Origin: Syntrophaceae bacterium UBA1062
Lineage (GTDB): Bacteria > Desulfobacterota > Desulfomonilia > UBA1062
NCBI GenBank assembly: GCA_002316295.1
Contig: DCDF01000090.1
Span: 1 to 30,219, forward strand
Direction of reading: 5' to 3'
DNA: 30,219 bases
Made by a program: the position numbers and the translations under genes. Shown here piece after piece: positions 1 through 7,974 of the stretch (the first letter of the stretch is position 1; the number at the start of each line of letters is the position of its first letter). The notes under the pieces are model-generated. The model was not told the DNA's origin, did not search any database, and was given only the letters and a program-made list of their open reading frames with translations.

Positions 1-572
1 TCGAGATCGCGCAGAGGGGCGGCCGGGCTGCCCGCTGCGATCGTATTGGACGGAATGTCCCGGGTGACCACCGAGCCGGCGCCGATGATGCTGTTGTCGC
101 CGATGGTGACGCCCTTGCATACGATGCTGCTGTCTCCGAGCCAGACATTCTTGCCGATGACGACCGGCGCGGTCTTGCCGATATAATCGGTTCGGTCGTA
201 GATTCCGTGCCAGTCCGCATCGGTGATATACACGCCGCTCGCCATCATGGTGCTGTCACCTATCGTGACGCCGGTGGCCGAGCTGATGCGGACACCCGGA
301 CAGATGAGGCAGTAGCTCCCGATCCTGATGAACCCCTTGCCCTTTTCCGCAGACCAGACCGTGAGCCTGACCTTGTGCTCGGGGGTCGTGATGACGTTCG
401 CGAAGTCGCCCAGGTCGATCGGGGCGCCGAACACGCGGACGTGCCAGGGTTTCATGAACGTGCAGTTTTTCCCCAGATGCCTGAACTGCGGCCTCAGGAA
501 GTGCTCCGCATACCAGTCTCTGAAGAGAAGGTCGAGCTTCTTGATGTAGTACGGCCTGTAGTCCTTGATCAA
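1..572 (-). CDS. Left-handed beta-helix sugar/maltose-type O-acyltransferase (partial, C-terminus cut by window edge)
   Basis: The frame encodes hexapeptide-repeat sequence typical of acetyl-CoA-dependent O-acetyltransferases of the LbH fold: repeated turns such as VVIGKNVWLGDSSIVCKGV and GVTIGDNSIIGAGSVVTRDI, ending in the family-typical AAGSPAAPLRDL. The likely acceptor is a sugar of a surface glycan, because the gene lies last in an operon with a glycosyltransferase and a methyltransferase. The reading frame has no ATG near its beginning. I place the start at TTG (570-572), about 11 bases after a GAGG that overlaps the end of the upstream gene; the frame is open further upstream, so this start is uncertain. 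The 3' end runs off the window, so the length is unknown, but the tail of the repeat domain is nearly complete. The family is clear; the substrate is not. Confidence 0.85.
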   Translation of the reverse strand, partial: MIKDYRPYYIKKLDLLFRDWYAEHFLRPQFRHLGKNCTFMKPWHVRVFGAPIDLGDFANVITTPEHKVRLTVWSAEKGKGFIRIGSYCLICPGVRISSATGVTIGDSTMMASGVYITDADWHGIYDRTDYIGKTAPVVIGKNVWLGDSSIVCKGVTIGDNSIIGAGSVVTRDIPSNTIAAGSPAAPLRDL

Positions 573-577
573 CGAGC

Positions 578-1699
578 TTAAGCCCTCATATCCTGCATGT
601 GTGAGCAGAAGGCTTCCTTGATGCTGAATACGGGATGCCTTTTTTTGAGGAAGCGGTACATGTGGGACTTCTGCCCCTCGTGCCAGAACGAATGGTTGAA
701 GAGCTGGGAAGCGGGAGTGATGTGATACAGGGCGTCTGCCGCCATCATGACCGCTGCATTGGTCCAGCTGTATTTTTCTTCCGGCCAGATCACCATATCG
801 GGGAACGTGATCCCGCAGTAGTAGCTTCCATCGTCGTATCTCTTGTTCAGTATCCACATGAGGAGTGTCTCCGCAAGCTCCGACTCACCCATGGCCGCCA
901 GCGCGATGATGAGCTCGGATGACTCGGCCATGGTTATCCAGGGACTGTCGGACACACACCTGACGCCCAAGCCCTCCACTACAAACTTATTCCAGTACTT
1001 GTCAATTCTCTTTTTCGCCTCGCCGTCGGCCAGCGCGCCGCAGAGCACGGGATAGAACCAGTCCATGGAATAGCGCGCCTTGGTTCTGTTGAAGAGGTAT
1101 CTGCGGTAGCGGATCGCCTCTTCGAGCCGCCTGAGCGCCATCTGCCATCTCGGCCTGCTCTCGCCCAGGAGCAGGGCGAGGACAAGGGCGCACTTGAGGC
1201 TCATGTACACCGAGCATGAGCCGGTGAGCAGGCTCATGGGGTCGATGCTGCCTTCCGGGCTCCTCGCCCAGTAGATCTCTCCGCCTCCTCCCTGGAGTGC
1301 GACCGCGTAGTCGACCCCTGCGGACACCGTGGGCCAGATGTATTCCAGAAACGCCCGGTCCTGGGTGATCAGGTAGTGATGAAACACCCCCACCGCGATA
1401 TAGGACGACTGGTTCGACTCACGCGTCATGTCTTCCGGAACGCCCTGCCGGTACGAGGAATACCAGCTTCCGTCCGGCAGCTGCACGGACGCGAGCCATT
1501 CGAAGGCCTTTCTCGCCTCCTCGCGGTAGCCGCCGATGGACAGCCCGATGGCCGACTCCACGTGGTCCCACGGATCGGTCTTCCCCCCCTCATACCAGGG
1601 GATTTCCCCGGTTTCGAGCTGTACGCCAGCAATGGACGCAGCGAGCGCATCGATATCCACCCGATGGGGACGCCTTTTGGACTGTAATTCAAGCTCCAT
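578..1699 (-). CDS. Alpha/alpha-toroid, prenyltransferase-like protein
   Basis: This 373-residue soluble protein has no signal peptide. It shows repeated helical-hairpin units with QW-like cores, for example WLASVQLPDGSWYSSY near residue 90 and RYDDGSYYCGITFPD near residue 290, as in the alpha/alpha-toroid fold of terpene cyclases, prenyltransferases and six-hairpin glycosidases. Databases often label such proteins prenyltransferase on fold alone. I see no DDxD or DxDD catalytic motif, so a glycan-acting or scaffold role is equally possible. The start ATG overlaps the end of the methyltransferase gene by 11 bases and has an AAAGGCGG ribosome site 5 bases upstream, showing tight coupling. With the GT4 enzyme, methyltransferase and acyltransferase around it, it probably acts in making or tailoring a glycoconjugate. 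The function is inferred from context only. Confidence 0.75.
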   Translation of the reverse strand: MELELQSKRRPHRVDIDALAASIAGVQLETGEIPWYEGGKTDPWDHVESAIGLSIGGYREEARKAFEWLASVQLPDGSWYSSYRQGVPEDMTRESNQSSYIAVGVFHHYLITQDRAFLEYIWPTVSAGVDYAVALQGGGGEIYWARSPEGSIDPMSLLTGSCSVYMSLKCALVLALLLGESRPRWQMALRRLEEAIRYRRYLFNRTKARYSMDWFYPVLCGALADGEAKKRIDKYWNKFVVEGLGVRCVSDSPWITMAESSELIIALAAMGESELAETLLMWILNKRYDDGSYYCGITFPDMVIWPEEKYSWTNAAVMMAADALYHITPASQLFNHSFWHEGQKSHMYRFLKKRHPVFSIKEAFCSHMQDMRA

Positions 1700-2414
1700 G
1701 TGAACCGCCTTTCTGCAGATAGACTACGATGCTCTTCGCAATAACAGGATTCAACACCCGGTCCAATACCCGGGTCAAAAAGGGTTTTTTCATGATGTCC
1801 CACACCAGAAACCGGTGATAGAGCCTTACCAGCGGATGCCCGTCGTTCTTGTGTCCGACCAGGCACTTCAGCCACCAGTAAGGGCTGTGGAGCGAATGCT
1901 TCCATGCTGTACCGTTGCATCGGGTCCCGGCGTTCTCCAGGAGGTTGATGAGTTCTTTTTTCCGGAATATGCGGATGTGGCCGCCTTCCTCGTGATGGTA
2001 ATCGTCCGAGATCGCCCAGCAGATGCGTTCCGGCAGATACCTCGGCACGCTCACCACCAGCGGCTTGCCGGGTTTGAGAACACGGATGATCTCGCTTATC
2101 GCCTGCCGGTGATCGGGAATGTGCTCGAGCACCTCCGAGCAGATGACCGCGTCAAAGGTCTCGTCGCCAAAGGGCAGCCTGGTGATGTCGCTTACGCACA
2201 CGAGCTTGATGCCGCCGCCGTCCTGAGCGGCGCCGATCATGGTGTTCAACATGCGGTTGGCGGCGTCTGCATCCTTCCTGCTCTTGTCGATGCCCACCAC
2301 GTTGACGTCGCGGCGCCTGAACGCCTCGCTCAGGTGCCGTCCGGTCCCGCATCCTGCGTCGAGAACCCAGGACCCCTTCGGCAGATCCAGCCGGGAGAAA
2401 TCAACAGTGAGCAC
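1689..2414 (-). CDS. Class I SAM-dependent methyltransferase
   Basis: Motif I (VLDAGCGTGRHL) lies at residues 17-28, followed by the acidic post-I region (VVGIDKS) and the motif IV region FDAVICSEVLEHIPDH. These are typical of small-molecule and glycan methyltransferases of the Methyltransf_11 type. I chose the GTG at 2412-2414 because a GGGAGG ribosome site sits 6 bases upstream of it. An ATG at 2438 also exists in frame but would add only an unconserved 8-residue extension. With this start the protein is 241 residues and overlaps the glycosyltransferase gene by 14 bases. It presumably methylates a sugar or lipid intermediate of the same pathway; the acceptor cannot be read from the sequence. 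Confidence 0.88.
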   Translation of the reverse strand: MLTVDFSRLDLPKGSWVLDAGCGTGRHLSEAFRRRDVNVVGIDKSRKDADAANRMLNTMIGAAQDGGGIKLVCVSDITRLPFGDETFDAVICSEVLEHIPDHRQAISEIIRVLKPGKPLVVSVPRYLPERICWAISDDYHHEEGGHIRIFRKKELINLLENAGTRCNGTAWKHSLHSPYWWLKCLVGHKNDGHPLVRLYHRFLVWDIMKKPFLTRVLDRVLNPVIAKSIVVYLQKGGSHGA

Positions 2415-3696
2415 CGATGGCCTCCCGATAGACGTCAACGACGCTGCGCGCCGTGTTCGACCAGGTGAAGTGCCTTTTCACCCGCTCATATCCCGCATGT
2501 GCAAGGGCTTCTCTCTTGTCCGGATTGTCCAGCAGATCGATGATCGCCTTTTCCAGCGCGCCTGCATCGCCCGGGGGAACAAGAACTCCGGCGTCTCCCA
2601 CCACTTCGGGCAGCGCTCCGCCCGTAGTGCTGATCACCGGCACCCTGCACGCCATGGCTTCTCCTGCGGGAAGGCCGAACCCCTCATACAGGGAAGGGAC
2701 GACCGCCATGGTGGTTCTTGCATAGTAGCGGGCGAAATCATCGTCTGAGATGCGGCCGGTAAAGGTGATAAACTCCCGGGCATTGAGGTCGTTCACGAGC
2801 CGCTCGATGGCCCCGTCCTTCTTCGGCGAGCCGATGACCGTCAGTGTGACGTTGCGTTTTTTCCGCAGGGACGCCACCGCTTCGATGAGATAGCGCAGCC
2901 CCTTCAGCGGAGTATCCGCGCTGTTGGTGACCATGATCTGGTTCTTCTCTCTCCGGATCCCGGTGACGGGGTGGAAGATATCGGTGTTGATCCCGTTCGC
3001 CACCACGCGGAACCGATAAGGCGGGATGGCGAACTGCCTGCTGATGTCGTCCTTGGATGCCTCGGACACCGTGATGATGTGCGAGAGCCTCCGGGATACG
3101 CGCTTCTGCATGCCGATGAAGGAGTACCATCTCCGGACCTTGAGCTTTCTCCACCACAGCTTTTCGGAACGCACCTCCACGTCCCTGTCGACAGTGATGG
3201 GGTGGTGGATGGTCGCTATCGTGGGAATGCCGATTGCCTGAATGCCCAGCAGCCCGTAGGCGAGGCACTGGTTGTCGTGGAAGACATCGTACCTGTGGGC
3301 GTTTCTCTTCATGAAGTTCCATATGCGGATTCCGGATGTAAAGGGTTCCGGGAATCCGCCGCTGCAAACCCCGAGCCACTCGATGAGGTTGACCGGCGAG
3401 GTCAGCTCACGAATGCTCGGTACCCGGAAGAGGTCGTCGGGGTTGTAGAGGTCGAGGCTCGGGAGCTTGTGGAGCGTGATATCGTCGTCGAGAACGGGGT
3501 ACGGCGGCCCAGAGACCACATCGACCTTGTGGCCGAGGTCCGCCAGTGCCCTGCTGAGCCTCTTGGTGTACACACCCTGGCCTCCGCAGGTTGGATTCCC
3601 CCGGTAGGTAAAGAGGCATATTCTCAAAGGAGATTCGGGACCGGGAGACGTACGCGGTGCGGTAGGATATTTCCTGCCCTGATTACTCCATGCCAT
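2401..3696 (-). CDS. GT4-family glycosyltransferase
   Basis: This 431-residue GT-B fold retaining glycosyltransferase has an N-terminal Rossmann half beginning LRICLFTYRGNPTCGGQGVY, with a glycine-rich acceptor loop. The C-terminal half carries the GT4 signature SLYEGFGLPAGEAM, with the E-x7-E pair at about residues 338 and 346, and TGGALPEVVGDAG in the nucleotide-sugar pocket. There is no membrane segment. Enzymes of this kind act at the cytoplasmic face of the membrane, transferring a sugar to a lipid-linked or soluble acceptor. It is the first gene of a four-gene minus-strand operon. An AAAAGGAA ribosome site lies about 8 bases before the ATG. The first ~24 residues are poor in conserved features. 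The donor and acceptor sugars are not predictable. Confidence 0.9.
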   Translation of the reverse strand: MAWSNQGRKYPTAPRTSPGPESPLRICLFTYRGNPTCGGQGVYTKRLSRALADLGHKVDVVSGPPYPVLDDDITLHKLPSLDLYNPDDLFRVPSIRELTSPVNLIEWLGVCSGGFPEPFTSGIRIWNFMKRNAHRYDVFHDNQCLAYGLLGIQAIGIPTIATIHHPITVDRDVEVRSEKLWWRKLKVRRWYSFIGMQKRVSRRLSHIITVSEASKDDISRQFAIPPYRFRVVANGINTDIFHPVTGIRREKNQIMVTNSADTPLKGLRYLIEAVASLRKKRNVTLTVIGSPKKDGAIERLVNDLNAREFITFTGRISDDDFARYYARTTMAVVPSLYEGFGLPAGEAMACRVPVISTTGGALPEVVGDAGVLVPPGDAGALEKAIIDLLDNPDKREALAHAGYERVKRHFTWSNTARSVVDVYREAIGAHC

Positions 3697-3879
3697 GGAA
3701 TGATTTCCTTTTTAATCTAAAATAGCTGCAGCCATGTGCCGCAGACAGCAGCATTTCACATTACCAACGGCTGCTGAAAAAATCAATGAAAATGAGAAAA
3801 ATTAGTGAATAATTTTGCAGGTGAAGGGGAGCGGGCCGTTTTTGTATTTCACAGGGGGGGAATGATAGCGGAAACCCTG

Positions 3880-3902
3880 AAAAAAGGGCGATTATCTTGC
3901 CC
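3880..3902 (-). terminator. Candidate intrinsic terminator after the anti-sigma gene
   Basis: Read on the minus strand, GGGC and GCCC arms enclose a 9-base loop and are followed at once by six T residues. The stem is only four G-C pairs, so it is weak. Its position about 30 bases after the anti-sigma stop, and before the glycosyltransferase operon, fits the end of the gcv-sigma transcript. Confidence 0.45.
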
Positions 3903-3931
3903 GGTGATGTGTGCGGGAGGTGGGGTCAGGC

Positions 3932-4183
3932 TCAGACAGGAACGCCGTTTGTCTTCAGCAGCCGTTCCCTGATGATTTTCTTCAGCCTGTCCAGCGTCTC
4001 GGGGCTCACGCAGCAGGGGGGATCGACCTTGCGCGAGAGGGTGACCGTCAGGGTGTAGGTGCGCAGGGAGACTCTGCACTTGCTGCACGTCCTGATATGG
4101 TCCTGGACCTCTACGATGAGCTCTTCGGAAAGGGAGTCCTCCAGGAACTCCTGAAAAAGGGCTGAACAGAGCTTACAGTTCAT
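3932..4183 (-). CDS. Zinc-finger (ZAS-like) anti-sigma factor, soluble
   Basis: This 83-residue protein carries the HxxxCxxC zinc signature of anti-sigma factors (DHIRTCSKC; H29, C33, C36), with extra cysteines C3 and C6 at the N-terminus. It has no transmembrane segment, unlike RseA-type anti-sigmas, so it is probably a cytoplasmic ZAS-type protein that binds and silences the adjacent ECF sigma factor. Zinc-bound cysteines of this type often make such proteins redox-responsive. The start ATG overlaps the sigma gene's stop in the arrangement ATGA, so the two are translationally coupled, as is usual for a sigma/anti-sigma pair. The signal it senses is unknown. Confidence 0.85.
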   Translation of the reverse strand: MNCKLCSALFQEFLEDSLSEELIVEVQDHIRTCSKCRVSLRTYTLTVTLSRKVDPPCCVSPETLDRLKKIIRERLLKTNGVPV

Positions 4184-4785
4184 TTTTCCTCCCCTGAAGG
4201 TTCGGTATACTTGCTGAAGTACTCTGAAAGGAGCTGTCTCAAGATGAGCCTGCCTCGGTGCAGCCTGGACTTGACCGCAGGGACGCTGATGCCGAGAGTC
4301 TCCGCGATCTCCTCGTTCTTGAGCCCTTCCACGTCCTTGAGGACCACCACCGTTCTCATGGCCTCGGGCAGCGAGTCGATGGACTCTCTCAGGACCTCTT
4401 TGCTCTCCTCGGAAAGCAGCACGTCATCGGGAAGAGTCGACCAATCGTAGTCCAGATATTGCTCCTGGTCAATATCCTCGACAGGCGTCTGTTCGGAAAA
4501 CTTCTTCTCTTTCCTCAAATAACCGTAGGCTGCGTTGGTGGTGACCCGATACAGCCAGGTGGAGAAATACGCCTCGGTGGTCAGCGTGCCGATCTTGGCG
4601 ATCACGGTGAGGAAGACATCCTGCATGATCTCTTCGGCGGCGTGAGCGTCCCGGGTAAGGTGGTATGCAAGGTTGTACACCTTGTTCGAGTATCGCTTCA
4701 CGATTTCCTCCATGGCCGCAGGGTCGCCCTGCTTGAGATCACGCACCAGATCTGCATCGGCCTGCTTGTTTATTTTCTTACCCAT
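4180..4785 (-). CDS. ECF RNA polymerase sigma factor (sigma-70 family, RpoE-like)
   Basis: This 201-residue protein has sigma region 2 (about residues 30-95; SNKVYNLAYHLTRDAHAAEE then FSTWLYRVTTNAAYGYLRK) and region 4 (about residues 135-190; SLPEAMRTVVVLKDVEGL and the helix-turn-helix IAETLGISVPAVKSRLHRGR). Regions 1 and 3 are absent, which defines the ECF group. Its ATG directly follows the TAA of gcvPB with no intervening base, and its stop overlaps the anti-sigma start. It is therefore embedded in the glycine-cleavage transcript rather than standing alone. The target promoters are unknown. No obvious ECF-type AAC promoter was recognised upstream of the operon. Confidence 0.95.
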   Translation of the reverse strand: MGKKINKQADADLVRDLKQGDPAAMEEIVKRYSNKVYNLAYHLTRDAHAAEEIMQDVFLTVIAKIGTLTTEAYFSTWLYRVTTNAAYGYLRKEKKFSEQTPVEDIDQEQYLDYDWSTLPDDVLLSEESKEVLRESIDSLPEAMRTVVVLKDVEGLKNEEIAETLGISVPAVKSRLHRGRLILRQLLSEYFSKYTEPSGEEK

Positions 4786-6279
4786 TTAGATACCTTTTTC
4801 TCCGGGTTGGATTCTCTCGTCCGACCAGGTGAGTATGAGATTCCTTGCAGCCCAGACCTCATCCACCCGCGATATGGGGGCGGCACGCGGCGATTCATGG
4901 AGCTTCTCCGGGTCCTCGCGGCTCGTTTCCGCGATTTCCTCCATGGCGGCGATGAACCGATCCAGCTCTTCGAGAGGCTCGGTCTCCGTGGGCTCGATCA
5001 TGAGCGCGCCAGCCACAACAAGGGGAAAGTAGACCGTGGGAGGATGAAATCCGAAATCCATGAGCGCCTTGGCCATGTCCATGGTCGTCACGCCGCGGCC
5101 CTTCTGTCTGGCGTCGCTGAGAACGAACTCGTGCAGCGTGGGCGTCGCATAGGGGAGGTCGAAAAGATCTTTCAGCCTGCTCTTGAGGTACAGGGCGTTG
5201 AGGCAGGCCACGGTCGCCGCCTCGCGGAGGCCGGAAGGCCCGAGGCTCAGGATGTATGTGAGCGCCTTGATGCACACGCTCACGTTTCCCAGGCAGGAGT
5301 GCACCATGCCGATGCTCTCTTCAGAGGGGCGCGCCCGCAGGACAAACCCTCCCGATTCGTCCCTGACGATGAAAGGAGCGGGGAGAAACCGGGCCAGCTC
5401 CTTCTTCACCAGCACGGGGCCGCTGCCGGGGCCTCCTCCGCCGTGCGGCGTGCCGAAGGTCTTGTGCAGGTTGACGTGCATGCAGTCGACCCCCATGTCT
5501 CCCGGCCTGGCGACGCCCATGACGGCGTTGAGGTTCGCGCCGTCCATGTAGAGATACGAGCCGTTTGCGTGCAGGAGATCGGCAATGGCCCGGATCTCCC
5601 GCTCGAAGATGCCCAGCGTGTTGGGGTTGGTGATCATGAGCGCGGCCACGTCCTCATTCAGGTGCTGACCGAGGGCGGACGCCTCCAGGTATCCCTCCGG
5701 GCCCGAGGGAATGTTCTTCGTGACAAACCCTGCGATGGTGCAGGAGGCTGGGTTGGTTCCGTGCGCGGTGTCGGGGATGAGCACCGTCCTCCTCTTCTCT
5801 CCACGGATGTCGAAGGCCTTCCTGATGACCATCATGCCGGTGAGCTCGCCGTGGGCGCCTGCGGCGGGCCAGAGAGAGCACGCGTCCATGCCGCAGATCT
5901 CCTGTAGCATCTGCTCGAGTGTCTTGAGGCACTTCAGGACCTGCCCCATGGCAGGCGCGTCGGCCGGATGGATGCGGGCGAGCCGAGCGGCTATTTCTTC
6001 CGCTATCTTGGGGTTGTACTTCATGGTGCACGACCCCAGCGGATACATGCCGTGATCGATTCCGTAGTTGAGGCGGGAGAGCCTGGTGAAATGCCGGACG
6101 GTATCCACCTCCGACACATCGGGAAGCGACGGCGGTCCCCCGGCCTCGGGCAGCCCTTCGACAACGGAGGCGTCGAAGGGCGCGGGAATCATGCGCCTGT
6201 TTCTGCCGGGAGCGCTCCGGACGTTGAGCAGGGGCTCCGGGATCTCCGGGAAGCGTGTCACACGTTGTCCGCCAGACAT
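4786..6279 (-). CDS. gcvPB: Glycine dehydrogenase (decarboxylating), subunit 2 (P-protein beta)
   Basis: This is the C-terminal half of the PLP-dependent P-protein of the glycine cleavage system. With GcvPA it decarboxylates glycine and passes the aminomethyl group to the lipoyl arm of GcvH. The PLP-binding lysine is K273 in VNLHKTFGTPHGGGGPGSGP. Other family motifs are PLGSCTMKYNPKI near residue 80 and MDGANLNAVMG near 245. I chose the ATG at 6277-6279, which has AGGAGG 7 bases upstream. The open frame runs much further upstream, but that part is the antiparallel shadow of gcvPA in another frame. From this start the protein is 497 residues, the normal size. It overlaps gcvPA by 22 bases and its stop abuts the sigma gene. 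Confidence 0.97.
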   Translation of the reverse strand: MSGGQRVTRFPEIPEPLLNVRSAPGRNRRMIPAPFDASVVEGLPEAGGPPSLPDVSEVDTVRHFTRLSRLNYGIDHGMYPLGSCTMKYNPKIAEEIAARLARIHPADAPAMGQVLKCLKTLEQMLQEICGMDACSLWPAAGAHGELTGMMVIRKAFDIRGEKRRTVLIPDTAHGTNPASCTIAGFVTKNIPSGPEGYLEASALGQHLNEDVAALMITNPNTLGIFEREIRAIADLLHANGSYLYMDGANLNAVMGVARPGDMGVDCMHVNLHKTFGTPHGGGGPGSGPVLVKKELARFLPAPFIVRDESGGFVLRARPSEESIGMVHSCLGNVSVCIKALTYILSLGPSGLREAATVACLNALYLKSRLKDLFDLPYATPTLHEFVLSDARQKGRGVTTMDMAKALMDFGFHPPTVYFPLVVAGALMIEPTETEPLEELDRFIAAMEEIAETSREDPEKLHESPRAAPISRVDEVWAARNLILTWSDERIQPGEKGI

Positions 6280-7562
6280 CGGCATTCCTCCTGGGTATTC
6301 ATTTCCGTGACCGTGGTGAGCACGGCCCGGCCGATTTCCGGATACCATCCGGTGATGGGGATGCCCGGAACGATCCCGTTTTTCTCGAGCCCGGCCCTTT
6401 TTCCCTCGTCCATGGGGATCACGAACTCGTTGAACACAGGCCCGGAGAAGATCGGGCGTATACCTCTGTCTCCGAGCAGGCCCATCAGGTACCGCGCGCC
6501 CGCCGCGCACTGCAGCGCGGCTTCCCGGAGCCCTCGCGGCCCCATGGCGCTCAGATAGACGGCGGCCCTGAGCGCGCAGAGCCCCTGGTTCGTGCAGATA
6601 TTGGATGTGGCCTTTTCCCGGCGGATGTGCTGCTCCCGGGTCGAGAGCGTAAGGCAAAACGCCTGCCTGCCTTCGCTGTCTTTTGAGAGCCCCGCGACTC
6701 TGCCGGGCATGCGGCGCGCGTGCTCTTTCCGGGTGCAGAGAAACCCGAGCAGGGGGCCTCCGGCGTTGGCCGGGTTGCCGAACGACTGGGCCTCGCCCAG
6801 AACCACATCAGGGCCGAACGCGCCCGGGGGCGTCAGAACCCCGAGCGAGAGCGCCTCAGTGATCACGACGCCCCAGAACCCCGCCTTGTGCGATGCGATT
6901 TCCGCAATCTGCTCCATGGGCTCGATGACGCCGAAATAGTTGGGGCTCTGGACAAAGAGCGCCGTGTCCGGAGAAACCGACTCCTCCAGCGCGCGGAGAT
7001 CGACCCGGCCCGTCTTCGGATCGAAGGGTATTTCCCGGATGCCGTCCTGGCCCGTATGGGCGAGATATGTTGCGAGCACGCTGCGGTAGGTGGGCTGAGT
7101 GGACCGGGTTACGGCTATCCTTTCGATCCCCTTTCCCCTCAGGGCCATGAGCGCGGCCTCGGCCAGCGCGGTTGCGCCGTCGTACATGGAGGCGTTTGAG
7201 ATCTCCATGCCGGTGAGCCCGGCCATCATGCTCTGGTACTCGAAAGCGGCCTGGAGAGTTCCCTGGCTGATCTCGGGCTGATACGGAGTGTATGCGGTGG
7301 AGAACTCCTGGCGCGAGGCGATGGCGTCGACGACGGCCGGGATGTAGTGGCGGTGGATTCCGCCGCCCGTAAAGGTCACACGGGAGGGATGAAACGCGAG
7401 GTCTCTGCGGAGCGACTCCTCATCTTCCGGCCCTCCTACGGCCAGCGGCGAGCCGTATCGCAGCGCCTCTGGTATGGACGCGAAGACCTCATCGGGGCTC
7501 GCGATTCCGATCGTCTCCAGGATTTTCCGGAGCTCAGCGCCGTTGTGAGAGACATACGACAT
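6258..7562 (-). CDS. gcvPA: Glycine dehydrogenase (decarboxylating), subunit 1 (P-protein alpha)
   Basis: This 434-residue protein is the N-terminal half of the split P-protein. It begins with the family-typical MSYVSHNGAELRKILETIGI and contains FTGGGIHRHYIPAVVDAI, TAYTPYQPEISQGTLQ and NASMYDGATALAEAALMA, all characteristic of GcvPA. It forms an alpha2beta2 enzyme with GcvPB and lacks the PLP lysine, which sits in the other subunit. The ATG directly follows the gcvH stop, and the 3' end overlaps gcvPB by 22 bases. Together gcvH, gcvPA and gcvPB are translated as one tightly coupled unit. Split P-proteins are usual in many anaerobes, Firmicutes and archaea. Confidence 0.97.
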   Translation of the reverse strand: MSYVSHNGAELRKILETIGIASPDEVFASIPEALRYGSPLAVGGPEDEESLRRDLAFHPSRVTFTGGGIHRHYIPAVVDAIASRQEFSTAYTPYQPEISQGTLQAAFEYQSMMAGLTGMEISNASMYDGATALAEAALMALRGKGIERIAVTRSTQPTYRSVLATYLAHTGQDGIREIPFDPKTGRVDLRALEESVSPDTALFVQSPNYFGVIEPMEQIAEIASHKAGFWGVVITEALSLGVLTPPGAFGPDVVLGEAQSFGNPANAGGPLLGFLCTRKEHARRMPGRVAGLSKDSEGRQAFCLTLSTREQHIRREKATSNICTNQGLCALRAAVYLSAMGPRGLREAALQCAAGARYLMGLLGDRGIRPIFSGPVFNEFVIPMDEGKRAGLEKNGIVPGIPITGWYPEIGRAVLTTVTEMNTQEECRCLADNV

Positions 7563-7952
7563 CTATTTTGCCTCTGCCTCGACGTAAGCCCTGTACGCCT
7601 GCGCATCCATGAGCGTATCCACCTGGGACGGATCGCTGATTTTCAGGACCACCATCCACGCGCTCCCGTAGCAGTCCTGATTCACGAGCTCGGGCGTGTC
7701 CGCGAGCGCTTCGTTGATCTCGACGATCTCGCCGTCCACCGGGGCATAGACCTCGGACACGGCCTTGACGGACTCGACGGTTCCGATGGGGTCTCCTTTG
7801 GCGATCACGGTTCCGACCTCAGGGAATTCGACGAACACGATATCCCCCAGCTCGTGCTGGGCGTAATCCGTGATGCCGACCCGCATCATGCCGTCCTCGA
7901 CACTGCCCCATTCATGATCCTGCGTATAATACAGCTCTTTCGGTATCTCCAT
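7563..7952 (-). CDS. gcvH: Glycine cleavage system H protein
   Basis: This 129-residue lipoyl carrier protein shuttles the aminomethyl intermediate from P- to T-protein and is reoxidised by a dihydrolipoyl dehydrogenase. The lipoylated lysine is K63 in the conserved context GTVESVKAVSEVYAPVDGEI. The N-terminal YYTQDHEWGSVEDG and the GITDYAQHELGDIVFVEFPEVG block are family hallmarks. The length matches the family norm. It lies 22 bases after gcvT, with GGAGGAGG upstream of the ATG, and abuts gcvPA. No lipoate ligase, lipoyl synthase or L-protein (lpd) gene is in the window. Confidence 0.98.
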   Translation of the reverse strand: MEIPKELYYTQDHEWGSVEDGMMRVGITDYAQHELGDIVFVEFPEVGTVIAKGDPIGTVESVKAVSEVYAPVDGEIVEINEALADTPELVNQDCYGSAWMVVLKISDPSQVDTLMDAQAYRAYVEAEAK

Positions 7953-7974
7953 GGAAACATCCCTCCTCCATGAC

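Noticed and set aside
3720..3760. Sigma-54-like GG...GC pair upstream of the glycosyltransferase gene
   Set aside because: The spacing between the -24 GG and -12 GC is one base short of the required 10.
4258..5907. Long plus-strand open frame opposite the sigma gene and gcvPB
   Set aside because: It is the antisense shadow of high-GC genes with intact protein motifs on the minus strand; its translation has no recognisable domain.
6280..6657. Upstream extension of gcvPB by 126 codons
   Set aside because: The region is gcvPA read in another frame; a good ribosome site precedes the ATG at 6,279 and the family starts there.
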